Assembly (NCBI RefSeq): GCF_007679495.1
Contig: NZ_VEGP01000035.1
Location: forward strand, 1-55,135
DNA length: 55,135 nucleotides
Origin: Paenibacillus sp. 32O-W
GTDB lineage: Bacteria; Bacillota; Bacilli; Paenibacillales; NBRC-103111
Direction: 5' to 3'
The notes under the pieces were generated by a model. That model saw nothing but the letters and a program-made list of their open reading frames with translations, was not told the DNA's origin and made no database searches. Shown piece by piece: positions 9,078 through 17,693 of the stretch; the first letter of the stretch is position 1; every line of letters starts with the position of its first letter. A program made the translations under genes and the position numbers.

Positions 9078-10576
9078 TTTGGAATTACCTCATTTCCGCA
9101 TTTGTTACGCACTTTATTCGGCGAATCGGATTGTGTCGGTCTTCGTTTAATAACCCAGAACGGAGCTCGAACGAATACATCCTTCCAATCCGTTATTTGA
9201 AATGGCGCGACCGGTGTAACATAGGAAGTACCCAAGCTTGTCAGTCCGCTTAAATGGATAACAATGTAGGCAATGCCTAACGCCAGTCCGAAATTTCCCA
9301 ACATTCCGGCCAACAGGATTAAACCGAAGCGAATCAAACGAATAGAGGCGCTCATGACATAACTCGGGATGACAAAGGAGGCGATGGCGGAAGACGCGAC
9401 AGCGATCACTAAAATATTGCTTGTAAAGCCCGCTTGAACCGCCGATTGTCCGATAACGATTCCCCCTACAATTCCGATCGTCTGACCGATTTTGGTAGGC
9501 AGACGTGCCCCCGCTTCCCGTAGTAGCTCAATCGTCGTTTCCATCAGTAAAGCTTCGATCAATGGCGGAAACGGTACCTTGCTTCTTGATTCTGTCAGAG
9601 ACAGCAGCAAATTTTCCGGAATCATTTCATAATGGAAGGTGGTGACGGATACATACAATGCCGTGAATGTAATTGTAATGAGAAATGAGACATATCTTAG
9701 CAGCCGGGTGGCGGTGCCAATGACCCATCGCTGATAATAATCGTCCGAAGAAGTAAAGAATTCGAAAAAGGAGGTTGGTGCACTGATAACCGAAGGGCTG
9801 CCATCTATAAAGCAGAGAACTCTGCCGTCAGTCAATTTGGATACGGCCGCATCGGGGCGTTCCGTCGTCAGAAACTGCGGGAAGATGGAATTCGGATTAT
9901 CATCGATCACTTGAATCAACATATTAGTATCATAAATAGCATCGGTTTCGATGTTTATAAGTCTGTCGGTCAGTTCCCGGACATAGTCCATATTTGCAAT
10001 ATCTTTGATGTAAAGGACATAGGCTTCCGTTTTGGTAATTTCGCCTACGGTTACTTTAATGACTTTGAGGTGAGAGCTTTTTAAACGGGAACGGATTAGA
10101 GAAAGATTCGACTCGGCCTTCTCGGTAAAGGCATCATGCGGACCGGTAATCACCGTTTCCGTTTCGGATTGTTCAATCGAACGTGCGGCAGGGCAGTATA
10201 CATCAATCAGATAACAGTTCTCGTTATGAAAGAGAGCGACATTCCCGGTGAGTATACCTGTAATCAGTTCTTTAGAATCGCCGGTTAGTTTAAACTGGGA
10301 GCGTTGAAGGATTTGAGGAACATCAGATATGGAAGATACGCCCATAAGTGGAGTAATTACATCGCGATTTAATTTTTCGTCATCTACCAGATGTCCGAAA
10401 AAAAGAATGACGACGCCGATTTCCGGATAAGTTCGGGAAACCAAATCCGTACAATCTGCAAATTCATCAAGTGTGTGCTGAAGGGTTGCTTTAGTGTCGG
10501 GCTGAATGTCAATCGATTCTTCGGATTCCTTATGCTGCAAGGATTTATAAAATCGTTTAAATAAACGAGATCGCAT
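9074..10576 (-). CDS. Spore germination protein, GerA family
   Basis: This is the A subunit of the germinant receptor, 500 residues from ATG 10576 (AAGGTGG lies 10 nt upstream; ATG 10585 is in frame but too close). A large soluble N-terminal domain is followed by a membrane region with hallmark phrases VLCFIDGSPSVISAPTSFFE, LPFPPLIEALLME-like (here VPFPPLIEALLMETTIELLR), and KIGQTIGIVGGIVIGQSAVQ. It is first in a leftward A-B-C operon. The truncated GerC downstream raises doubt about whether this receptor works. Confidence 0.93.
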   Translation of the reverse strand: MRSRLFKRFYKSLQHKESEESIDIQPDTKATLQHTLDEFADCTDLVSRTYPEIGVVILFFGHLVDDEKLNRDVITPLMGVSSISDVPQILQRSQFKLTGDSKELITGILTGNVALFHNENCYLIDVYCPAARSIEQSETETVITGPHDAFTEKAESNLSLIRSRLKSSHLKVIKVTVGEITKTEAYVLYIKDIANMDYVRELTDRLINIETDAIYDTNMLIQVIDDNPNSIFPQFLTTERPDAAVSKLTDGRVLCFIDGSPSVISAPTSFFEFFTSSDDYYQRWVIGTATRLLRYVSFLITITFTALYVSVTTFHYEMIPENLLLSLTESRSKVPFPPLIEALLMETTIELLREAGARLPTKIGQTIGIVGGIVIGQSAVQAGFTSNILVIAVASSAIASFVIPSYVMSASIRLIRFGLILLAGMLGNFGLALGIAYIVIHLSGLTSLGTSYVTPVAPFQITDWKDVFVRAPFWVIKRRPTQSDSPNKVRNKCGNEVIPK

Positions 10577-11096
10577 TTCGGCCATTCCACCTTAAACTGA
10601 TAGTCGCATTTGCATACCTTATTATTCATACTGACGAGGAACCTCATGCACTATTTACCTAATTCTGTTATCATTGCGGAGTCCGAACGGTGAGATTGCG
10701 GAAGTATTGAAACGATGGTTTTATCTAGATGTTTGACATATTGTAAGAAGAAGCAACTGTGTTTGAGCAAAAAATAATCGTTTTCATCATTATTAGAGCC
10801 GAAGATCTATTTCTATTTGAGCTTCGGCTCAATTCGTTCGTTCTGGATAAACTCCCTTAACATCCGTAATTTATGGCCGTCAACGTAATCGAGCGAACTC
10901 AGCAGGCGCCGCCGGAATCCGGTAACTTCTATTAGCAATTGGCTTTCAAATCGCTGCTGTAGGAGCAGTCTGCTTCACCCTCAAAGCTCGTCAAACTAGT
11001 CCGCATAAATGGCCAAGTCTCTACATAGACATGTATCAGTGAAATCGCAAAGGCTTGCGAAAGCTGGGCTGGTTAACAAACCTTGAGGAGAGAGGG
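10577..11096. other. Intergenic stretch with one inverted repeat
   Basis: No gene was seen between the divergent gerA-like and ydcC-like genes. It contains a perfect 9-base inverted repeat GAGCCGAAG/CTTCGGCTC at 10796-10804 and 10822-10830 with a 17-nt loop. A T-run is absent, so its role is unclear. Confidence 0.5.
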
Positions 11097-12371
11097 ATGA
11101 TGGGAATGCGACGGGTCACGTGGATGGCAGCCATCGTATTGGCAATTGCAGTCATTTTATCCGGATGCGGCGCTAAGGATGCCGGAGCTGTAGTCAAGGA
11201 ACTGAACGAAGTCGTCAGCAAGATGGAGAGCTATCAGGGAGTGGGCCGGATGACGCTGCATACGGGGCAGGTGCCCCAGGAATACCAGGTCGAAGTCTGG
11301 TTCAAGAAACCGCACTATTACCGAATTTCTTTAACTAACGACAAGAAGGATATTACCCAAATTGTTTTGCGAAATGATGAAGGGGTGTATGTGCTGACTC
11401 CTCATTTGAATAAAAGCTTCCGCTTCCAGAGCAATTGGCCGGACAATCAAGGGCAGGCTTATCTGTTCCAGTCGATTGCGGACAGCATCCTGACAGATAA
11501 GGATCGTCAGTTTACGGCCGAAGAGAATGCATATGTCTTTGATGTACTGGCCAACTACCAGAATGCGTCCCTGGTGAGGCAGAAGATATGGCTCGACAAG
11601 AAGACGCTTCAGCCGCAGAACGTGCAGGTGACCGATGCCGGCAATAACGTCATGGTGTCAATGGAGTTCAGCCATTTCGAGTTTAATAAACAATTCGATA
11701 AAGACTCCTTCGATATGCAGAGAAATATGACGGCATCGATGCTGCCGACTGCTCCGACGATGCTTCCGAAAGAGGGACAATCGCCCGCAGCAGAAGGTGA
11801 GCAGACAGATGGAGGCAAGCAGCAGGCTTCGGCAGAAGGTGAGCAGACAGATGGAGATAAGCAGCAGGCTTCGGCAGAAGGCGAGCAGACGGATGGAGAT
11901 AAGCAGCGGGCCTCTGCTGAAGGCGAGCAGACGGATGGAGGCAAGGGGCAGGTCTCTGCAGAAGGCGAGCAGTCGGACGGAGCCAAGGGGCAGGCCTCGG
12001 CTGAAGCCGGGCAGACGGACGGAGATAAGCAGCAACCACTGGTATTTATTGATCCCGCCTACATGCCGGAGGGAGTTACCCAATCGGAGGTAACCGAGGT
12101 GAAGCTTGGAGACGGCAAGGGACTGCTGCAAAGATATTCCGGCACTTATCATTATACTTTGCTGCAATCCAAGCCGGTGGACCGCTCCGTCTCCGTCCTG
12201 CCCGCAACCTTGGTGGACCTGGGCTATACCTTTGCGGTGATGACGGGAGAGGACAAGAAAACGCTGATATGGACATACGATGGCGTAGAGTTCCGTTTAT
12301 CCTCCGGCGATCTTCCTGCTGAGGAAATGGTTGCCATTGCCCAATCCGTCCAGGATCAGTCGGCAAAATAG
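11097..12371 (+). CDS. YdcC/LolA-like sporulation lipoprotein with repeat insert
   Basis: A 424-residue lipoprotein. The signal ends in LAIAVILSGCG, and a LolA-like region (YQGVGRMTLHTGQVPQEYQV onward) is followed by a C-terminal half resembling YdcC proteins. GAGGAG six nt upstream favours ATG 11097, with ATG 11100 possible. It lies directly before alr, as ydcC does in Bacillus. Between the two domains lies a hydrophilic, Gly/Glu/Gln-rich linker of six 14-residue repeats (ASAEGEQTDGDKQQ type). The linker is absent from typical homologues as I know them and is expected to be disordered. Confidence 0.8.
   Translation: MMGMRRVTWMAAIVLAIAVILSGCGAKDAGAVVKELNEVVSKMESYQGVGRMTLHTGQVPQEYQVEVWFKKPHYYRISLTNDKKDITQIVLRNDEGVYVLTPHLNKSFRFQSNWPDNQGQAYLFQSIADSILTDKDRQFTAEENAYVFDVLANYQNASLVRQKIWLDKKTLQPQNVQVTDAGNNVMVSMEFSHFEFNKQFDKDSFDMQRNMTASMLPTAPTMLPKEGQSPAAEGEQTDGGKQQASAEGEQTDGDKQQASAEGEQTDGDKQRASAEGEQTDGGKGQVSAEGEQSDGAKGQASAEAGQTDGDKQQPLVFIDPAYMPEGVTQSEVTEVKLGDGKGLLQRYSGTYHYTLLQSKPVDRSVSVLPATLVDLGYTFAVMTGEDKKTLIWTYDGVEFRLSSGDLPAEEMVAIAQSVQDQSAK
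11785..12036 (+). repeat. Six tandem 42-bp coding repeats
   Basis: In-frame 42-base units in the YdcC-like gene encode SAEGEQTDGxKxx. Early copies are nearly identical, and later copies diverge at a few codons (SDG for TDG, KGQ for KQQ). Copy number is likely to vary between strains by slippage. Confidence 0.9.
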
Positions 12372-12446
12372 AGCCCGACGATTCATTGACAGCATACCCA
12401 GAAGCGTTTAACATTAAAGCTATTAGCACCAGAAACGCCGGTACCG

Positions 12447-12486
12447 AGGGGTTACTAGAGAAGTTTAGGCTTCTTAAGTATCCCCT
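12447..12486. promoter_or_regulatory. Leader hairpin upstream of alr
   Basis: A 40-nt imperfect hairpin has arms AGGGG..TACT..GAGAAG pairing with CTTCTT..AGTA..CCCCT around a TTTAGG loop. It ends 25 nt before the alr start. There is no T-run, so it is more likely an mRNA leader structure than a terminator. Its function is unknown. Confidence 0.4.
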
Positions 12487-12511
12487 TACGCTGTAAAAGT
12501 AGGTGGAAGGC

Positions 12512-13684
12512 TTGGATTCGTTTTATCGTCCGACATGGATAGAGATTTCATTGGACGCGCTTCGTCACAACCTGAATGCCTTCCGCAGCCTGTTGGACCC
12601 GTCTATACAAATGATGGCGGTGATCAAAGCGGATGCTTACGGCCACGGAGCCGTTGAAATAGCCAAGGAAGCATCGGCTTGCGGTGTTAAATATTTGGCG
12701 GTGGCATTCCTGGATGAAGCGTTGGAATTGAGAAAAGCAGGGATTGAAGACCCGATCCTGATACTGGGTCACACTCCTGCGCAGGGGATTCCCCTTGCTC
12801 TGGAGAACGGAATTACGCTGAACGTGTACAATGAAGAGAATTTGCAGGCGGTGGCCGAACTGGCCGGCGAGAAGCATCCGGCCAAGATTCACATCAAGAT
12901 TGACAGCGGTATGGGGAGGCTGGGCCTGCATCAGGAGGAACAAGCGATAGCGTTCATCGAACGGGCGCTCCGAACTCCGGGAGTGATCGTGGAGGGCTTG
13001 TTTACTCATTATGCCAGCGCAGATGAGGAAGATAAGACGTACACGAGGATGCAGTACAGCCGGTTTGACAGAATCGTTCAATACTTTGCCAAGCGCGGTA
13101 TCAGATTTCCCTATTTGCACGCCGGGAACAGCGCTGCGGCCATCGATCTGCCGGAGCTTACCTATAATATGGTGAGACTGGGGATTGCGATGTACGGGAT
13201 TTACCCTTCGGCTCAAGTTAATCAGAAGAAGATTCTGCTGGAGCCGGTTATGAGCTTCAAGACGAAGATTGTCATGGTTAAATCGATGCCGGCTAATGAA
13301 GGGATCAGTTACGGTGTGGTGTATAGAACCCGACAGGACGGGGAGAGGATAGCTACCTTGCCGGTCGGTTATGCCGACGGTTACTCCCGAATGTTGACGG
13401 GCCGGGCGCGGGTGCTGGTGAAGGGACAGAGTGTTCCCGTCGTCGGTACGATATGTATGGACCAATGCATGATTAATGTGACGGATCTTCCCGAAGCGGC
13501 CTGTGGTGATGAAGTGGTGCTTTTTGGAAGGCAGCAAGATGCAATTATTCCCGTAGAGGAAATTGCAGCAACGCTCGGCACGATTCCCTATGAGATCGTC
13601 TGCATGATCTCGCACCGGGTTCCCAAAGTATACGTTAGCCACGGCAAGGTTCAGAACACTTTGAATCTGCTGCGGCATTATTGA
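12512..13684 (+). CDS. alr: Alanine racemase
   Basis: This converts L-alanine to D-alanine for peptidoglycan, and in spores also controls alanine-triggered germination. The enzyme is 390 residues from TTG 12512, with AGGTGG at 12501-12506; the in-frame GTG 12503 overlaps the ribosome site. The PLP lysine is K39 in AVIKADAYGHG, and the second catalytic base is Y267 in GISYGVVY. These positions closely match known bacterial enzymes. It is followed by the ndoAI-ndoA pair, as in Bacillus. Confidence 0.97.
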   Translation: MDSFYRPTWIEISLDALRHNLNAFRSLLDPSIQMMAVIKADAYGHGAVEIAKEASACGVKYLAVAFLDEALELRKAGIEDPILILGHTPAQGIPLALENGITLNVYNEENLQAVAELAGEKHPAKIHIKIDSGMGRLGLHQEEQAIAFIERALRTPGVIVEGLFTHYASADEEDKTYTRMQYSRFDRIVQYFAKRGIRFPYLHAGNSAAAIDLPELTYNMVRLGIAMYGIYPSAQVNQKKILLEPVMSFKTKIVMVKSMPANEGISYGVVYRTRQDGERIATLPVGYADGYSRMLTGRARVLVKGQSVPVVGTICMDQCMINVTDLPEAACGDEVVLFGRQQDAIIPVEEIAATLGTIPYEIVCMISHRVPKVYVSHGKVQNTLNLLRHY

Positions 13685-13786
13685 CAGGACTATGGAATAA
13701 CTCGCCACGATCTTTATCATTTGTATAACATAATTGATATATCTTGCGCATATATTTTTTCTTGTATTAAATTGCTTGAAATCCGC

Positions 13787-13792
13787 TATAAT
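13787..13792 (+). promoter_or_regulatory. Sigma-A -10 element for the toxin-antitoxin operon
   Basis: TATAAT lies 40 nt before the antitoxin start in an AT-rich alr-ndoAI gap. A matching -35 at ideal spacing is weak (TTGTAT with a 19-nt spacer), so the call rests on the -10. Confidence 0.45.
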
Positions 13793-13831
13793 GGTAATAT
13801 TGGTTGAGTAATGTTTGGGGGTGCGAGTTCT

Positions 13832-14110
13832 TTGTCCAGTGCGAACACGAAAAGGATCATGATCAGTTTGCCTGACCAGCTTTTGCGGGAAGTGGACGGG
13901 ATTGTGGAACTGGAAAAATCTAATCGAAGCGAGCTGATTCGGCAAGCGATGAAGCTTTATCTAATGGAGCGCAAAAAAAGGCACCTGCGCGAATCTATGC
14001 AGCGCGGCTATATGGAAATGGCCAAAATCAATCTCAACATTGCTTCCGAGTCCTTTCAAGCAGAGGAAGATGCGGGAAGCACATTAGACCGCTTAGTTAG
14101 CGGGGTGTAG
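13832..14110 (+). CDS. ndoAI: EndoAI/MazE-type ribbon-helix-helix antitoxin
   Basis: A 92-residue antitoxin that neutralises the MazF-type RNase encoded next. Residues of about 6-45 (KRIMISLPDQLLREVDGIVE, then SNRSELIRQAM) form the ribbon-helix-helix DNA-binding domain. The tail RGYMEMAKINLNIASES is the conserved toxin-binding part seen in Bacillus EndoAI. TTG 13832 behind GGGGGTG aligns with the Bacillus N-terminus; the ATG at 13811 is probably not used. The stop abuts the toxin ATG, giving coupled translation. Confidence 0.95.
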   Translation: MSSANTKRIMISLPDQLLREVDGIVELEKSNRSELIRQAMKLYLMERKKRHLRESMQRGYMEMAKINLNIASESFQAEEDAGSTLDRLVSGV

Positions 14111-14464
14111 ATGTTGATAGTTAAGCGTGGCGATGTTTTTTTTGCTGAACTCTCTCCGGTCGTGGGATCGGAGCAAGGAGGAGTTCGTCCGGTTCTTGTC
14201 ATTCAGAATGATATAGGCAACCGGTTCAGTCCGACTGTCATTATAGCGGCCATAACGGCCCAAATTCAGAAGGCGAAGCTGCCCACTCATGTCGAGATAG
14301 ATGCCAAGACACATGGCTTTGACCGCGATTCGGTCATCCTGCTGGAGCAGATCCGTACCATCGACAAGCAGAGGCTGACTGATAAAATCACTCATCTGGA
14401 CGATGAAACGATGCGCAAGGTAGACGATGCCTTGCAAATTAGCGTCGGACTGATTGACTTTTAA
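14111..14464 (+). CDS. ndoA: EndoA/MazF-type mRNA endoribonuclease toxin
   Basis: A 117-residue PemK/MazF-fold endoribonuclease. Bacillus EndoA cuts mRNA at UACAU. The sequence is nearly the family consensus: [72 protein letters not shown] 14111 follows the antitoxin stop without a gap. A TTG at 14114 would give the commoner N-terminus MIVKRGD. It ends just before a strong terminator. The stress regulator genes that follow ndoA in Bacillus are absent here; tex comes next. Confidence 0.97.
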   Translation: MLIVKRGDVFFAELSPVVGSEQGGVRPVLVIQNDIGNRFSPTVIIAAITAQIQKAKLPTHVEIDAKTHGFDRDSVILLEQIRTIDKQRLTDKITHLDDETMRKVDDALQISVGLIDF

Positions 14465-14495
14465 ATTAAACAACCAGGTGTACGAGCAGCGGAGC

Positions 14496-14521
14496 GGGGG
14501 AGCTAATATCCCCCTTTTTTT
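14496..14521 (+). terminator. Rho-independent terminator after ndoA
   Basis: GGGGGA/TCCCCC stem with a 7-nt loop, followed by seven T (14515-14521). Confidence 0.85.
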
Positions 14522-15130
14522 ATGCGGTTGGGGATTTGCTCGGAAAAACTGGGGAATATTCTATGGACTAAACACCTTGTCGAGGCTGTCGATTTAATGT
14601 GGAAAAGGGCGTACAACTGGTTAATTGTAATAGTACTAGTACTAGTAATAGTAATAGTAATAGTAATAGTAATAGCAAAGTTCGTGCAGCATCAATGAAA
14701 CTGGTAATGGATTACTGCGAAAATGTAACGGACCTGAGAGACCCTATTTTGTCAAATTAGGCGGTTTTTTTAGACTAACGGACACAGATGCGCTTATTTC
14801 ATAGATTTCTCCTGCTTTCGCGTATGTTTCTTGGGAATAAGGTCGTCTCAGTCCGTTAAAGTTAACGAAAGGCCCTTCTGGAGCGATTAAGGTCTCTAGG
14901 GTCCGTTATAACCAAACCGTGCAGGTTTCTCACATGATCTTAGTTATACGCCATTGATAGACAGCCTCTTGTTGTCATTTTGTTCATTCAATGCTGCTTA
15001 TCTTACCATTAGCCATGCCTTTTTCCATAATTAACGGCCACGAAAGCTGTAACCACTCTCGGTTACTTACACCTGCATTTTGGTCATTTCCCCTGTTGGA
15101 CAACTAATAGACAAAGGATGGATGCTACGG
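14522..15130. other. Repeat-rich intergenic region ndoA-tex
   Basis: No gene was seen. It holds a simple hexanucleotide repeat, (TAGTAA/TAGTAC)n at about 14630-14675. It also holds four copies of a TAACGGAC-type motif (two direct, two inverted) and a weak terminator-like hairpin ending in T7 near 14745-14771. Confidence 0.7.
14726..14908. repeat. Cluster of TAACGGAC-type interspersed repeats
   Basis: Four related units of about 23-25 bp start TAACGGAC and contain an AGA core followed by a CTTATT-like end. Plus-strand copies are at 14726-14750 and 14776-14799; inverted copies are at 14836-14858 and 14886-14908. The inverted pair can fold against the direct pair. A related half copy (TAACGGACATAGA) lies near 19488, between two tRNA genes. 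Confidence 0.7.
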
Positions 15131-17356
15131 ATGGCAAATGTTGAAGAACAAACCGTCGCTGTCGAGGTGACGGAGGAACAGAAGGCAGCGACGCGGGAAC
15201 GGATTCTCAAGCAGATCGCCAGCGAACTGCAGCTTCCTCCGGGCAAGGTCAGGACAACGGTGGAGCTGATGGATGAAGGGAACACGATTCCTTTTATCGC
15301 TCGTTATCGTAAAGAAATGACCGGGGAGATGGATGAGAACACTCTTCGCAATATAGAAGAACGGCTTCAGTATTTAAGAAGTCTCGAGGATCGCAAGCTG
15401 GAAGTGATCCGCCTGATTGACGAGCAGGGCAAGCTGACTCCGGAGCTCAGGGCCGACATCGAGAAATCCGTCAAGCTGCAGGAAGTCGAGGATTTATACC
15501 GCCCTTACCGCCAGAAGAGGAAGACGAGAGCGAGCATCGCCAAGGAAAGAGGGCTCGAGCCTCTAGCGGAATGGATATTGCAGCAGCCTAAGCAGGGCGA
15601 TCTGATGGCAGAGGCAGGTAAATATATCCAACCTGATAAAGAAGTCCATACCGCGGAGGAAGCTCTGCAGGGTGCTATGGACATTATCGCCGAGAGAATG
15701 GCTGATGATCCGAAAATACGGGCTTGGGTCAGGAAGTTCGTCTGGGAGGAAGGAACGGTCATAACCAAAGCCAAGGATCCGGAGCAGGAATCGGTCTATG
15801 AAATGTATTACGATTACCAGGAGCCGGTACGCAAGCTCCCTCCTCATCGCGTCTTGGCGATTAATCGGGGAGAGCGTGAAGAGGTGCTGAAGGTATCCAT
15901 TGATGTCGCGGCGGAGAAAATCCATCAATACATGTCCAGACAGTATATTAAGCATTGGGGTTCAATTGTTGCCGATACGTTGACTGCTATTGTGGAGGAC
16001 GCCTATAAGCGGCTGATCGCCCCCGCGGTGGAAAGGGAAATTCGCAATCAGCTGACGGAGATGGCGGAGGAACACGCGATCCAAATATTTGCCGAAAATC
16101 TGCGGAACTTGCTGCTGCAGCCTCCGGTGAAGGGGAAGGTGGTTCTCGGTGTTGACCCGGCATACCGGACAGGCTGTAAGCTCGCGGTAGTCGATGAAAC
16201 CGGCAAGGTATTGGATATCGCGGTGACTTATCCTACCCCTCCGCACAATAAAGTGGCGGAGGCCCGCTCCATCTTCCAACAGCTGGTAGACAAGCATAAA
16301 GTGGAGCTGATCGTGATCGGCAACGGGACGGCTTCCCGGGAAACCGAGCAGTTTGTTGCCGATTTTATCCAATCTGCCGGCAAGGGGCAGCTTCAGTATA
16401 TTATCGTGAGCGAGGCCGGAGCGAGTGTCTACTCCGCCTCCAAGCTGGCGCAAACCGAGTTCCCGGAACTGGACGTTGCCGAGAGAAGCGCCATTTCCAT
16501 TGCGCGCCGCATGCAGGACCCTCTGGCGGAGCTGGTCAAGATCGATCCCAAGTCGATCGGAGTGGGTCAATACCAGCATGACGTCACGCAGAAAAGGCTG
16601 GAGGAAAGCCTGTCGGCTGTGGTGGAATCCGCAGTTAACCATGTCGGTGTGGATTTGAATACGGCTTCTCCGTCGCTGTTGTCTTATGTGGCCGGGGTCA
16701 ACGGTACCATTGCCAAAAATATCGTCAAATTCCGGGAGGAGAACGGCAAGTTTACGAACCGGAAGCAGCTGCAGAAGGTTCCCAGGCTGGGTGCCAAAAC
16801 GTATGAGCAGTGTGTCGGCTTTATGCGGATAAGCGATGGGGAGAATCCGCTTGACCAAACTCCTATTCACCCGGAATCCTATGGAGTGGTGGATCAGTTG
16901 TTCCGTGAATTGGGCCTGGAGCTGAACGCCCTGGGTCAGCAGGAGCTGAAGGACAAGCTGGCGGGCCTAGATCCCGATCAAATCGCTCCCAAGCTGGGAG
17001 TTGGGGGGCCTACTCTCCGGGACATTCTGGACAGTCTGCAGAGACCGGGCAGGGATCCGAGGGAAGAGCTTCCGCCGCCAATCTTCAGGACGGATGTGCT
17101 TCAGCTTGAGGATTTGGTTCCCGGCATGGAATTGCAGGGAACCGTCCGGAACGTGATTGACTTCGGAGCCTTTATCGACATCGGGGTCAAGAATGACGGT
17201 CTCGTTCACATCTCCCAGCTAAGCGACCGGTATGTCAAGCATCCTATGGACGTTGTCTCCGTAGGAGATACGGTTACGGTTTGGGTCCTTAGTGTGGATG
17301 TCAAAAAGGGCCGAGTCAGTCTGACGATGAAAAATCCGCATCGGCAGGATAAATAA
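15131..17356 (+). CDS. tex: Tex family RNA-binding protein
   Basis: A 741-residue Tex protein, a cytoplasmic nucleic-acid-binding factor linked to transcription and RNA metabolism. The N-terminal helical domain has the phrase VRTTVELMDEGNTIPFIARY, followed by RKEMTGEMDE. A YqgF/RNase H-like domain begins VVLGVDPAYRTGCKLAVVDE. Then come helix-hairpin-helix segments and a C-terminal S1 domain (LQGTVRNVIDFGAFIDIGVK). ATG 15131 is chosen because AAAGGATGG lies 10 nt upstream. In Bacillus the homologue is ydcI, beside cmpA and sprL, exactly as here. Confidence 0.97.
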   Translation: MANVEEQTVAVEVTEEQKAATRERILKQIASELQLPPGKVRTTVELMDEGNTIPFIARYRKEMTGEMDENTLRNIEERLQYLRSLEDRKLEVIRLIDEQGKLTPELRADIEKSVKLQEVEDLYRPYRQKRKTRASIAKERGLEPLAEWILQQPKQGDLMAEAGKYIQPDKEVHTAEEALQGAMDIIAERMADDPKIRAWVRKFVWEEGTVITKAKDPEQESVYEMYYDYQEPVRKLPPHRVLAINRGEREEVLKVSIDVAAEKIHQYMSRQYIKHWGSIVADTLTAIVEDAYKRLIAPAVEREIRNQLTEMAEEHAIQIFAENLRNLLLQPPVKGKVVLGVDPAYRTGCKLAVVDETGKVLDIAVTYPTPPHNKVAEARSIFQQLVDKHKVELIVIGNGTASRETEQFVADFIQSAGKGQLQYIIVSEAGASVYSASKLAQTEFPELDVAERSAISIARRMQDPLAELVKIDPKSIGVGQYQHDVTQKRLEESLSAVVESAVNHVGVDLNTASPSLLSYVAGVNGTIAKNIVKFREENGKFTNRKQLQKVPRLGAKTYEQCVGFMRISDGENPLDQTPIHPESYGVVDQLFRELGLELNALGQQELKDKLAGLDPDQIAPKLGVGGPTLRDILDSLQRPGRDPREELPPPIFRTDVLQLEDLVPGMELQGTVRNVIDFGAFIDIGVKNDGLVHISQLSDRYVKHPMDVVSVGDTVTVWVLSVDVKKGRVSLTMKNPHRQDK

Positions 17357-17360
17357 AATC

Positions 17361-17402
17361 AAGGAGCAGTCCGGAAATCGATTAACGGACTGCTCCTTGT
17401 TT
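17361..17402 (+). terminator. Terminator after tex
   Basis: A perfect 13-bp stem (AAGGAGCAGTCCG/CGGACTGCTCCTT) with a 12-nt loop, then GTTTT. It may also serve the leftward cmpA gene. Confidence 0.88.
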
Positions 17403-17451
17403 TAGATTCGAATGGATCCCCATTCGAAAAATGTCATATTGGGATTACCCT

Positions 17452-17580
17452 TCAGGATTGCTCCTTCACTTCATTTTGCTTGGTCCGATAGAAGAACCAG
17501 CAATCATTAAGCAACTTGACTTGCCTGCGGTTTTTGTTGTGGAAAGCCCTCATCAGTTGAAGGCATAGCCATTGCGGCAT
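17452..17580 (-). CDS. cmpA: Cortex morphogenetic protein CmpA
   Basis: A small, easily missed gene of 42 codons, MPQWLCLQLMRAFHNKNRRQ... ending VKLLNDCWFFYRTKQ plus a short tail. It matches Bacillus subtilis CmpA (37 residues: MPNWLKKQMQKAF..., then QLKLLNQCWYFYRKK) over most of its length. CmpA couples coat assembly to cortex formation and delivers SpoIVA to ClpXP in defective spores. The ATG at 17580 has AGGAAGGGG 8 nt upstream. Its position between tex and the sprT-like gene is the same as in Bacillus, which strongly supports the call. Confidence 0.93.
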   Translation of the reverse strand: MPQWLCLQLMRAFHNKNRRQVKLLNDCWFFYRTKQNEVKEQS

Positions 17581-17693
17581 GCATCCCGCCCCTTCCTGCT
17601 GAAATCGCCTGCTTAATTTACCATATGGGCAAATCGGCGATTTTGTGCAGGTCCACGAAGTATTGAACGGGCTGTTGTGCGACCTGTTCCCGC

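Noticed and set aside
11785-12036. CRISPR-like regular repeats at 42-bp period
   Set aside because: The repeats are contiguous, in frame and translated as a protein linker.
12548-13945. Long 465-codon open frame on the minus strand opposite alr
   Set aside because: It is fully antisense to a clear alanine racemase gene and the antitoxin start, and its composition (His/Arg/Gln-rich) is that of a shadow frame.
15962-16870. 302-codon open frame antisense to tex
   Set aside because: It lies entirely within the highly conserved Tex coding sequence and has no ribosome site.
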